Source: Gammaproteobacteria bacterium (GTDB taxonomy: Bacteria > Pseudomonadota > Gammaproteobacteria > Steroidobacterales > SZUA-146). From it: a DNA stretch of 10,050 bases. Within the stretch, counting starts at the first letter, position 1, and each line of letters starts with the position of its first letter. Positions 1 through 7,357 of the stretch are shown here, one piece after another. The notes beneath the pieces were generated by a model that worked only from the letters and a program-made list of their open reading frames with translations, was not told the DNA's origin and ran no database searches. Both the position numbers and the translations under genes were made by a program. The stretch lies in assembly GCA_003228965.1 (NCBI GenBank), contig QIGP01000319.1:1-10050 (forward strand). Reading direction: 5' to 3'.

Positions 1-2282
1 TCGAAGGACAGCCTTTGGAGCGTGGATATGTTTCGGTGCGAATCGTTGATACTCAAAACCCACTGGGTGATGGTTGTCATGGACCAATACAGGGGTACGA
101 GATACATGGGGCCGGTGAATGAACGTAAAGGGTAACCAAACTGAGGATTGGTGTTGCTGTAAAATTCCTGATTGGTGGCAGGCACGTAAAAAATCCGCGT
201 CATATCAGAGATTTTATTTTTATGAATGGCCGCCAAAAGATCGTGCATCATCGGGTGTTGGCGTCTGAGCTTCCACTCCTGTGCACCCCCGTCTGCGTCA
301 TAAAACATGTCGGACAAACCATCACCGGTCAGATCAACAAACAGTGTGGCGGCGTGATGCGTTTCGTTTGTCGTTGTATAAGAAATGGGACCGTATTCGC
401 CGGATTTTGCTACTTGCCACTTGTCATTAACAGGAAACAGCAGATCAGTTCGGCCGTCGCCGTTGTAGTCCATCTGTTGAGCATCATCCAAGGTAATGCC
501 ACTTGGCGGCGTCATACTGGCTCCGCCTGTGAAACCGGCGCCTGTGTTAATTTTTGTTCGCCATTGTGTACCGGTTTTGTAAATCAAATCGGTTAATCCG
601 TCTCCGTTCGCATCCCACGCAATGATGTCATCGGGCAATTCTTCATTGCCCAGCCCACTGATTTCGTTGATTGTTAAGTTACCTGAAGAACCGTAGCTCA
701 CCTTTATAAAGTATCGATCGTCTGAGCTTCTACAGATATCATTGTCCGGTGGTTCGACACACATGCCAATTAAGAGGTCGTCGCGGCCGTCCCCGTCCAG
801 GTTTAACCCCGAAGGACCAATGCCCAACACTTGCTTTAAATCGGTTGAATTTTCGTAGACTAGCGTGGCATCGGGCGTAGCATTGATTGCTGTGCCATTG
901 TTCAAGTATAGACGGTAGGTTCCACCTCGCAATCCAAACGTATGCAAATAGTCGGTTCGCCCATCACCGTCTGCATCTAAGAAAAATCCTTGGCCTATAA
1001 CTGGGAGATTGGTTTCTATACGCTGGATGTATTCATTGTAAGAACAATCGTCCACAGGCCCGCCATCATCCGGCAGACAGACAGGAGGATCCACAAAAGC
1101 AGGGTTGTCCCCTCTCGATTGAAATATTGTCCAACCACCAGTATTGGGTAGCGCCACATCTGACAAGCCATCACTGTTGTAGTCAAGCACACGAATATTT
1201 GGATCTTGCGGGTCTATGCCAACACTGTGTCGAGTGATAACTGTGGAAACAGAGTTTGTACTGCTGCGGCGAAACCGCATTTTGCCTCCATTGGGGGCAT
1301 CAAAGTAAGCGATATCGAGAAGTCCATCCCCATTCTGATCCAGTATCTGGGGATAGTACATTTCGCCGCTGTGTCCACCCGGCGAGATTGGCGCGAAACC
1401 TAACGCACCCTGCTGCCAAGTAAACTCTGTGGCCGGAAGGCATAGATTTAGTGCATCACATTCCTGTAGGCTCTTAAGGATACTCCGCCCGCTTTTTGCG
1501 CTATAGCGATACGCAAGATTGTACTGACGCACTAACGATCCTTGAGAGTAAGTACTGACCTCTTTCAAGCGTTTGGTCAACTTTGTCACCGATCCTGCAA
1601 CGTAGCCAGCCGACGTGTCGTTTCTAGAATCTTCGTACTGAAACGAAACAGATGCAACCGGTGTACCGCCCGACCCGTAGGAAATCTCAGTAGGCCAATA
1701 CTCTCCATTTTGTTGATTGCGAGCGTAGTGAAATTGAATGTAATTGCCAAAGATGTCGTAGATCTTGCTAATCGGGATCGTGCCAAGTAACTCACAACTA
1801 TCATCCGTTGTGCCGTATTCGCGGGTCATGCCAGGTTTGTCGTTCACGCGAAAACTCGAAGGGCAAATACCACTCGATGAGAACTGAGTTATTCTTTGAA
1901 ACGACTCAACTTCCGTGGCAAAACTGTTATTATCGGCATCAACAATTCGCTGGCCGTCAAGGCACAGCCTTGCTCTACCTTTAAAATAACCGTCAGTGGC
2001 TTCCGTCGCTGAGCACCTGGTCACTGCCGATAACCCAGACATCGACCACCCGACGCCGAGTAACCCATTACCACCTCGGCTACTGTAAAGAAACGCAAGT
2101 TCGGGCGCGACACCTGCTACGCCTGGTGGCACCACAATGGGTATTTGATAGTTGGCTGCCCCGGTGGCGTCTACTGACAATTCTCCGGCAGGTATTCCGA
2201 CCAACTCCTGGGCGTTAGAGTTCGTCGCACTAAAGGAACTGACAACAACAAGAACACACAGCTTGAACCATGACGCATTCAT
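1..2282 (-). CDS. Secreted SpvB/TcdB-type FG-GAP repeat protein (N-terminal 760 codons, runs off the left edge)
   Basis: I translated the minus strand from ATG 2282-2280 and found no stop down to position 3. GGAG lies 7 nt upstream of the ATG. Residues 1-24 form a Sec signal peptide (K7, hydrophobic core about 8-19, SNA|QE cleavage). Residues about 33-100 match the SpvB/TcdB N-terminal domain (GELSVDATGAANYQIPI, then a Y-S-S-R-G-G-N-G-L-L-G-V-G-W-S pattern). Seven calcium-binding-type FG-GAP/VCBS motifs follow: DQNGDG at 315, DYNSDG at 367, DADGDG at 436, LDGDGRDD at about 495, DANGDG at 557, DYNGDG at 605 and DLTGDG at 650, implying a beta-propeller. Residues about 690-735, ending in YPLRSFTGPMY, resemble the TcdB middle region. 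In related proteins an RHS shell and variable toxin follow; here that part is outside the window. Function beyond secretion and a propeller fold is inference. Codon use is more A/T-rich than in the downstream genes. Confidence 0.88.
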   Translation of the reverse strand, partial: MNASWFKLCVLVVVSSFSATNSNAQELVGIPAGELSVDATGAANYQIPIVVPPGVAGVAPELAFLYSSRGGNGLLGVGWSMSGLSAVTRCSATEATDGYFKGRARLCLDGQRIVDADNNSFATEVESFQRITQFSSSGICPSSFRVNDKPGMTREYGTTDDSCELLGTIPISKIYDIFGNYIQFHYARNQQNGEYWPTEISYGSGGTPVASVSFQYEDSRNDTSAGYVAGSVTKLTKRLKEVSTYSQGSLVRQYNLAYRYSAKSGRSILKSLQECDALNLCLPATEFTWQQGALGFAPISPGGHSGEMYYPQILDQNGDGLLDIAYFDAPNGGKMRFRRSSTNSVSTVITRHSVGIDPQDPNIRVLDYNSDGLSDVALPNTGGWTIFQSRGDNPAFVDPPVCLPDDGGPVDDCSYNEYIQRIETNLPVIGQGFFLDADGDGRTDYLHTFGLRGGTYRLYLNNGTAINATPDATLVYENSTDLKQVLGIGPSGLNLDGDGRDDLLIGMCVEPPDNDICRSSDDRYFIKVSYGSSGNLTINEISGLGNEELPDDIIAWDANGDGLTDLIYKTGTQWRTKINTGAGFTGGASMTPPSGITLDDAQQMDYNGDGRTDLLFPVNDKWQVAKSGEYGPISYTTTNETHHAATLFVDLTGDGLSDMFYDADGGAQEWKLRRQHPMMHDLLAAIHKNKISDMTRIFYVPATNQEFYSNTNPQFGYPLRSFTGPMYLVPLYWSMTTITQWVLSINDSHRNISTLQRLSF

Positions 2283-2310
2283 AGCGTTACTCCAAATTCG
2301 TATTTTTATT

Positions 2311-2323
2311 AGCTAAGTTAGCT
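2311..2323. promoter_or_regulatory. Perfect palindrome AGCTAAGTTAGCT upstream of the SpvB-type gene
   Basis: Two 6-bp arms flank a single central base, in an A/T-rich stretch 29 bp upstream of the ATG at 2282. No T-run follows on either strand, so it does not look like an intrinsic terminator. It could be an operator or part of the leader of the SpvB-type gene. I cannot assign a regulator. Confidence 0.25.
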
Positions 2324-2345
2324 TGAACTTAATGCCTTTACCGAC

Positions 2346-2522
2346 TTACCACGCTGCTGAAAATATCAACATCAATCCTTCTTGGTCGGTTGTGCGTGTT
2401 AGATTTTTGGAATCGGTAATGTCTGTCATCATCCCGTCTGCGATCCCATCTCGAAGCTCAATCGAGTCGGTATCCACTACCCAGGCAAGTCCGACATTCC
2501 AGCTATATTGCGATCCGGGTAA
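2346..2522 (-). pseudogene. 3' fragment of an unidentified gene, possibly an outer-membrane beta-barrel protein
   Basis: The stretch between the SpvB-type gene and the broken ligase has no complete gene. On the minus strand an open frame of 58 codons runs from just after an in-frame TGA (2525-2523) to a TAA at 2348-2346. It contains SQYSWNVGLAWVVD near the start and ends in GLMLIFSAAW. Alternating hydrophobic and polar residues and a terminal aromatic residue are usual for the last strand of an outer-membrane barrel recognised by BamA. There is no start codon with a ribosome site, so I read it as the tail of a gene whose 5' part was lost. The frame stays open upstream of the TGA to the ligase breakpoint (about 2592), so the fragment may once have extended that far. 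The family is not identified; this is inference from composition and could be chance. Confidence 0.35.
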
Positions 2523-2550
2523 TCAGTGTATCAATGGCCGCCTGTTTGAC

Positions 2551-3504
2551 TCACCGCCTACTTCGGGTAGGGTCTTTATTCGTCCTATCCGTTCCCACAA
2601 TGGTGCGCTCGAGTTTGTCGAGCTTAAGATTGTTTTGGTCAAGGTACTCAAGCAGCGCCAGCCAGACAGTTGGCACGCCTAGCGCCAACGTCACACTCTC
2701 TTTGTCCATAAGGTCGTAGAGCGTCGCGCCGTCGGCAAGTTTGGGCCCGGGCAATATCAATTTGGCGCCAACAATTGGCGACGCGTAAGGCACGCCCCAG
2801 GCGTTGGCGTGAAACATTGGCACGACCGGCAAGACACAGTCCGCCACACCCATATTGAAGACGTTCGGCTGTAGCGAAGTCATCGTGTGCAGAAAATTGG
2901 AACGATGACTGTACAGAACGCCTTTAGGGTTTCCTGTGGTTCCGGACGTGTAACACAGGGAGCTTGCCGATCGTTCATCGAGCTGCGGCCATTCAAAGTC
3001 ATCGGTCTCGTTGTCTAGCAACGTCTCGTAGCAATGCACATTGGCAAGCGGTGATTGAGGCATGTGCGCTTCGTCGGTGAGCACCACGTAGCCTTTTACG
3101 CCTTTGAACTGATCGCGAAGTTTTTCGAACAATGGCAAGAACAGCGGGTCGGTCAAAATCCATTCATCTTCAGCGTGGTTAACAATGTGCACTAGCTGCT
3201 CGGCAAACAACCGCGGATTAATGGTGTGACACACAGCGCCCATACACGGGATGGCGTAGTAGGCTTCAAAGTGACGGTGGTCGTTCCAGGCCATGGTGCC
3301 AACCCGGTCGCTGCGCTTCACCCCGAGTCGCGTTAACGCGTTGGCCAGTTTACGCGACCGTTTGAAGCACTCACCGTAGCTAGTGCGATGTCTGGGAAGG
3401 TCCTGGGTAACGGATACGACTTCAACGTCCGAATAGAACTTTTCGGCGTAGCGCAAAAAAGACGTGATCAATAATGGTTCGTCCATCATTTTGCCTGACA
3501 GCAT
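2551..3504 (-). pseudogene. Truncated medium-chain acyl-CoA ligase (AlkK-like, AMP-binding superfamily)
   Basis: The full enzyme would activate a fatty acid with ATP to an acyl-adenylate and then to acyl-CoA. Only 317 codons remain; family members are usually about 540 residues. ATG 3504-3502 is preceded by AGAGGG at good spacing, and M6 or M7 are alternative starts. Visible family features are MAWNDHRHFEAYYAIPCMGA (71-90), CHTINPRLF (92-100), the nucleotide-binding P-loop YTSGTTGNPKG (185-195), PMFHANAWG (229-237) and GVPTVWLALLEYL (276-288). The match runs to ERTIVG (299-304, codon ending at 2593), where family members continue with a G-G-S-A/P-type segment. Here 13 unrelated residues and a stop follow. 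The GxTE adenine-binding motif, the hinge and the C-terminal catalytic lysine are all missing, so activity is not expected. The abrupt loss points to a deletion or recombination, not gradual decay. Confidence 0.88.
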
Positions 3505-3586
3505 AGCAACCCTCTATTTTTCTAAATGTGTTGGCGACAAGGATTATTTGTAACACACCCCATAGCAAATACCCATACACCACAAG

Positions 3587-3612
3587 AAAAAGGGCCTGCA
3601 AAGCAGGCCCTT
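3587..3612 (-). terminator. Rho-independent terminator of the TonB-dependent receptor gene
   Basis: A 10-bp perfect G/C-rich stem (arms 3590-3599 and 3603-3612, AAGGGCCTGC paired with GCAGGCCCTT) closes a 3-nt loop. Read on the minus strand it runs into five Ts, two of them in the stem end. It begins 27 nt after the receptor stop codon and insulates the downstream ligase remnant. Confidence 0.85.
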
Positions 3613-3638
3613 ACTCGCAGCAGTGTGATGACGGGTAA

Positions 3639-5987
3639 TTAGAACTGGTAGGATGCTGACAAGGCGAAGGTTCGTGGCGGCGCAACAAAACCGTAGAACG
3701 TGTTTGTGTTGAATGTGCTGCCAGACAGTGGATTGTTTCCAACATAGGTGAGCACACGTTCGTCCGTCAGGTTATACCCGGACAAAGCCAGGGTCCAATT
3801 GTCGCTCTCAAGCGCCACGCGCAGGTTCCATTTCGCATACCCGTCAATTTCGTATTGCGGATCGAGGTTTACGTGCGCGTTCTGCTTTGCCGAATACGAC
3901 ATATCGCCGGTCATGCGTAAGTCAAACTCACCGTTCAGGGGTTTGTAGTAGTCCAGTGAGAAAGCAGCGGTCACACGTGGCGTGTACTGGCCGGACAAAC
4001 CGGTGTAGTTACACAGCTGAATACCATCGACCACGGCGCCGTCCGGGACCTGTCGGTTGTAGCAGTTGCCGTTTGGAAAATCGATGAATTCGTGATCCAG
4101 AAACGCTACGGAGTACGTTGCCGTCCAGGCATCGGCGATGGCCCAGCGGCCGTCTACCTCTATACCGCGCGCGCGAACTTCACCGGCGTTACCTACGTTA
4201 AAGCCTATCTGTCCGTCGAACTGGCTGACCTGGAGGTCACTGTATTTGGTGTTGTAAACTGAAATATTCGCTTCGACCCGACCGTCGGCGAATTTACCTT
4301 TGGCACCGATTTCAAACGCGGTGGCTTCCTCTTCATCGAATTCAAACGAATTGGTGTTGTTACCGCGGGCATCAAAACCACCCGACTTGAAACCGGTACT
4401 GACTGTGACATACGTCATCCAGTCGTCGTTCAGGTCGTACTGCATGTTCAAAGAGGGTGTAAACGCGTCTTCCGACCGCGATCCGCGCAAATTGTGACCG
4501 GTAAATTGTTCGTTCTCAAAACCAAACACGAGATCGAACAATGCAGGGGCCGCTGCATTGGTAGACAAGCCAAGACGCTCGAGAGATCCGGGCTGCAAAT
4601 CGAAAACCTGCCCGATTCGCGAACCCGACTTATGCTCTTTGGTAAAACGTCCACCAAAGGTTACCCGGAACCTATCGGAGACGTTTAATGTAGCTTCTGC
4701 AAAGTAGGCGTAAAGCTCAGACTCGGATTCGTAAGTTCTGGCCGCACCCTGATTCAGCGTATTCACCAACAGTGGAGATACCTGAGACAAAATACTGTCG
4801 GTTGGGACTCGCAGCATATCCTCAAACACGACCTGGCTTTTTTGGAAGAAGAAGCCGGTTTGCCAGTCGACCAGTTCGCCACCAGGTGACGCCAGTCGAA
4901 ATTCCTGACTGATTTGTTCGTAGCCTTCGCTCATCGTCAAGTCAAACACCGGGGCCCCAACAAAATCGCAGTCGCAAATTTCTTCGAAGGTGTATTCGAC
5001 GTAGGCAGTCGTCGACGTGAACACGTTACCGTTGTCGAAATCAAACCGTCCGATTAACGTGAAGTTCACTAGCTCGTTGTCACTTTTTTCAAACGCATCA
5101 GCCTGACGTTCATAGTCGATGCTGGTTTCGGCAATGCCTAGCGGCTGACCAAATGCAGCCAATACCTGACCAAAGGTAGCACCCCCACTCTCGGGAGTTG
5201 CATCGTCCTGAATGACTTCAATTTGTCGTCCTGTCTGGTCAAACTGATTCCACTCAACTTTTAAATTCCATTCCTGGGAATCGGTTGGAGTGAATCTCAG
5301 CTGTCCTCTCACGGTGGCTTCTTTGCGATTAACCTCGTCGTCGTTGGTACGCGTATTGCGCACGTAACCGTCTTCTTCCTTAAAGCGCAACGAAAGGCGC
5401 CCTGCCAGATTGTCGGTTATGCCTTGTGAAAAAACGCCGCGCGCTTCATAACTGCCAAAATCAGGGTTCATGGTTAAGGCGACTTTACCTGCACGCTCAT
5501 CGGTAGGTCGTGCTGTAGTCATGTTGAGAGCACCAGCGATCGAGTTTTTACCAAATAGAATACCTTGAGGACCGCGCAGAACCTCGACTCGCGCGAGATC
5601 GAACATGGGCGCCCGAATAAGTTGTTGTCGGCCGTAGTAGACGCCGTCGACATATTGACCAACTGATTGTTCAAAGCCCTGATTGTTACTGGTGCCGATT
5701 CCGCGCACGTACATCTGGGTACTAATACCGGTTTCAGTCAGCTGAAAGTTAGGTACAAGTGCCTGTAAGTCTTCGAGCTTGCTGATACCGGCTTCTTCAA
5801 GCTTGGCGCCACTCACAGCGTTGATGGAAATTGGCACATCCTGAAGACTCTCTTCACGCTTGCGAGCCGTCACAACAACCTCCTCCAGAGCCGCCTGAGC
5901 AAAGACAGGCGCGGTCCAAACCGTACCAAGAGCAGTGGCGATTGCCGCGACCAATAAAGAAGGAGACGAAATTGTTGTCATGGACAT
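3639..5987 (-). CDS. TonB-dependent outer-membrane receptor
   Basis: This 782-residue receptor should import a scarce ligand (iron chelate, cobalamin, carbohydrate or similar) across the outer membrane using TonB energy. A Sec signal peptide ends at VFA|Q (30/31). A TonB box, EEVVVTARKR, follows at 35-44. The plug domain spans about 48-160, with QDVPISINAVSG, a YVRGIG motif and VEVLRGPQGILFGKNSIAGA. The rest is a 22-strand-type barrel ending in SASYQF with the terminal aromatic residue needed for assembly. Cysteine pairs C338/C340 and C642/C659 probably lie in surface loops. Length is normal and the frame is intact. No N-terminal signalling domain or anti-sigma partner is visible, so regulation by a sigma/anti-sigma cascade is unlikely. 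The start at 5987 has TAGG about 9 nt upstream; M3 is possible. The gene is monocistronic here. Substrate is not predictable from the sequence; the fatty-acid ligase remnant next door is only a weak hint. Confidence 0.95.
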   Translation of the reverse strand: MSMTTISSPSLLVAAIATALGTVWTAPVFAQAALEEVVVTARKREESLQDVPISINAVSGAKLEEAGISKLEDLQALVPNFQLTETGISTQMYVRGIGTSNNQGFEQSVGQYVDGVYYGRQQLIRAPMFDLARVEVLRGPQGILFGKNSIAGALNMTTARPTDERAGKVALTMNPDFGSYEARGVFSQGITDNLAGRLSLRFKEEDGYVRNTRTNDDEVNRKEATVRGQLRFTPTDSQEWNLKVEWNQFDQTGRQIEVIQDDATPESGGATFGQVLAAFGQPLGIAETSIDYERQADAFEKSDNELVNFTLIGRFDFDNGNVFTSTTAYVEYTFEEICDCDFVGAPVFDLTMSEGYEQISQEFRLASPGGELVDWQTGFFFQKSQVVFEDMLRVPTDSILSQVSPLLVNTLNQGAARTYESESELYAYFAEATLNVSDRFRVTFGGRFTKEHKSGSRIGQVFDLQPGSLERLGLSTNAAAPALFDLVFGFENEQFTGHNLRGSRSEDAFTPSLNMQYDLNDDWMTYVTVSTGFKSGGFDARGNNTNSFEFDEEEATAFEIGAKGKFADGRVEANISVYNTKYSDLQVSQFDGQIGFNVGNAGEVRARGIEVDGRWAIADAWTATYSVAFLDHEFIDFPNGNCYNRQVPDGAVVDGIQLCNYTGLSGQYTPRVTAAFSLDYYKPLNGEFDLRMTGDMSYSAKQNAHVNLDPQYEIDGYAKWNLRVALESDNWTLALSGYNLTDERVLTYVGNNPLSGSTFNTNTFYGFVAPPRTFALSASYQF

Positions 5988-6081
5988 ACTAAAAACCTAC
6001 CCGGGCTGGTGACGGGGGCACAGGAGCCCTACCGCTGCTCAAGGCATCGGCGGGCAGTTATCCCCCTAGAAAGATGGACGT

Positions 6082-6122
6082 ATTGTGCAGTTGGAGACTC
6101 TCAAGTGCAACGGTGACACTTG
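6082..6122 (-). promoter_or_regulatory. Candidate promoter and overlapping operator of the TonB-dependent receptor
   Basis: On the minus strand TTGCAC (6110-6105) is followed after 17 nt by CACAAT (6087-6082), a plausible though weak sigma70 pair that would leave a leader of about 90 nt. An inverted repeat CAAGTG-N9-CACTTG (6102-6122) covers the -35 element, where a repressor could act. It does not resemble a Fur box. Pattern-based only. Confidence 0.35.
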
Positions 6123-6231
6123 TTTTGTGCCGGTTTTTTTGAATTGGCAGAATTTAGCTCATTGAGGGCGCCTGAACGGAGACCGCCTGGCTAATATTGC
6201 GCGTTATTCCTTCAAGCGAGAGTGATAAAAG

Positions 6232-6246
6232 TGCCGCATTGCGGCA
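6232..6246. other. Small hairpin TGCCGC-ATT-GCGGCA in the receptor/regulator intergenic region
   Basis: A 6-bp perfect stem with a 3-nt loop. On the plus strand it is followed by eight As; on the minus strand a C and four Ts follow. It could be a weak minus-strand terminator, but no gene reads into it from that side. Apart from this hairpin, the receptor promoter and the repeat element, I see nothing in 5988-6507. Confidence 0.3.
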
Positions 6247-6320
6247 AAAAAAATTACCACTGAATCAAGGCCGCTGATCAGTTCCCGGTCAGTTTATTAA
6301 CGAATCATCCTTTTTAATAC

Positions 6321-6507
6321 AACAGCTTAAGGGCAACTCTATATACCCATGAATGCGCATCTCGAGCCCACAACGACATGGATATCGCAAGTACGAGCCC
6401 AGGGATGGGCGACGTAGAGCGAAGCACGACGCCAGAGCCCAGAGCCATGTCGTCGTGAATCACAAACGGCAAATCCGCGGGTATTCAGAGGTACCCTTAA
6501 ACCTGTT
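6321..6507. repeat. MITE-like nested inverted-repeat element (about 187 bp)
   Basis: Outer arms 6321-6348 and 6479-6507 are imperfect inverted copies. Read outside-in, the left begins AACAGCTTAAGGG and the right AACAGGTTTAAGGG; both continue through a shared AGAG block into ATACCC at their inner ends. A second inner pair, CACAACGACATGG (6369-6381) and CCATGTCGTCGTG (6445-6457), matches at 12 of 13 positions. The apex carries GCCCA-GGGA-TGGGC (6397-6410). GAGCCCA recurs three times inside. No transposase frame is present. Size, terminal inverted repeats and lack of coding capacity fit a non-autonomous miniature transposable element or a dispersed intergenic repeat. No convincing target-site duplication is visible. 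It sits about 135 bp upstream of the response-regulator start. Confidence 0.6.
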
Positions 6508-6575
6508 TCCATCGATTTGAACAACAACTTGAGCCAAGCGAAATATATCTCTGCTTTTCACGGTCGTTATGTTTT

Positions 6576-6595
6576 GAGAATCATTTCGTGATCTC
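6576..6595. promoter_or_regulatory. Imperfect palindrome upstream of the response regulator
   Basis: GAGAATCA (6576-6583) and TGATCTC (6589-6595) form near-inverted arms, with one extra base in the left arm, around a 5-nt centre. It lies about 50 bp upstream of the start chosen at 6644, a usual place for autoregulation. No strong -35/-10 pair stands out nearby. Weak evidence. Confidence 0.2.
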
Positions 6596-6627
6596 TGCGT
6601 AAGTTTTAACCGCTATTCTTTTATCAT

Positions 6628-6636
6628 GGAAGTGAG
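6628..6636 (+). promoter_or_regulatory. Ribosome binding site that favours the 6644 start of the response regulator
   Basis: GGAAGTGAG ends 7 nt before ATG 6644. The upstream in-frame ATG at 6626 is preceded only by a T-rich stretch with no purine-rich site. Confidence 0.55.
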
Positions 6637-6643
6637 AAATCAT

Positions 6644-7357
6644 ATGGCCAAAAATGCCCTCGTTATTGAAGATGAAATGGATATTGCAGCGTTAATCAAG
6701 CTGCACCTTCAGGACGTATGCGAAGACGTTACGGTAACCCACAACGGTCGCCACGGCCTGGAGCTGGCACTATCCCAGCCGTGGGACCTTGTATTGCTCG
6801 ATTTACAGCTCCCGGGTAAAGACGGACTGCAAATTTGCAAAGCACTGCGAGAATCGGGAAGTACGGTTCCAATCATCATGATCACGGCGAAAACAGCCGA
6901 AATTGATCGTGTTCTCGGACTTGAGCTTGGTGCCGACGATTACCTCACCAAACCCTTCAGCGTGCGTGAACTGGTAGCACGGGCCAAAGCCATTTTCCGC
7001 CGCGCCGAAATGATTGAACAAAACAGGCAGGTACCGGCAGCACAGCAAATATGTGCCGGCGACCTCATCATCGACTTAAGCTCTCGCGACGTCATTATTG
7101 GCGGCGGCAGCGTCACCCTGACCGCCAAGGAGTTTGATTTACTGGCTCACTTTGCCAGTCACCCTGGAGTGGTGTTCACACGCTCACAGCTTCTTGATCA
7201 GGTATGGGGCTATGGCCACGACGGCTACGAACACACCGTCAATACACACATTAACCGGCTACGCGGCAAGATAGAGCCAGACCCCTCTTCACCTGCCATG
7301 CTCACCACTGTATGGGGCGTCGGATATCGCTTTGGACAACAACCTTCCACTTTATGA
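6644..7357 (+). CDS. OmpR/PhoB-family response regulator
   Basis: This is a DNA-binding response regulator, phosphorylated by the kinase encoded next to it. From the chosen start it has 237 residues. The receiver domain (about 4-115) shows the acidic pair E9-D10, phosphoacceptor D53 in LVLLDLQLPG, T81 in MITAK and K103 in LTKPF. The C-terminal winged-helix domain (about 135-230) shows LTAKEFDLL at 159-167, the recognition-helix region TVNTHINRLRGKIE and a final WGVGYRF. I prefer the start at 6644 (MAKNALVIEDE) over 6626 because of the ribosome site and because D53 then sits at the usual family position. The stop overlaps the start of the kinase gene by 4 nt, indicating translational coupling. 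No closer subfamily can be named with confidence; targets may include the spondin gene downstream. Confidence 0.93.
   Translation: MAKNALVIEDEMDIAALIKLHLQDVCEDVTVTHNGRHGLELALSQPWDLVLLDLQLPGKDGLQICKALRESGSTVPIIMITAKTAEIDRVLGLELGADDYLTKPFSVRELVARAKAIFRRAEMIEQNRQVPAAQQICAGDLIIDLSSRDVIIGGGSVTLTAKEFDLLAHFASHPGVVFTRSQLLDQVWGYGHDGYEHTVNTHINRLRGKIEPDPSSPAMLTTVWGVGYRFGQQPSTL

Noticed and set aside
222..596. Plus-strand open frame of 124 codons
   Set aside because: It lies antisense to the FG-GAP repeats of the SpvB-type gene, shows no recognisable motif and has no ribosome site.
2323..2682. Plus-strand open frame of 119 codons across the ligase/fragment junction
   Set aside because: Its 3' end is antisense to well-conserved ligase sequence, no ribosome site precedes it and the product matches nothing I recognise. 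The minus-strand fragment explains the region better.
6232..6246. Hairpin considered as an intrinsic terminator
   Set aside because: The stem is only 6 bp, the plus-strand tail is A-rich, and the minus strand has just four Ts with no gene reading in. Kept only as an unassigned hairpin.
6339..6527. Minus-strand 62-codon frame in the receptor/regulator intergenic region
   Set aside because: It coincides with the inverted-repeat element and has the R/H/W-rich composition of translated repeats.
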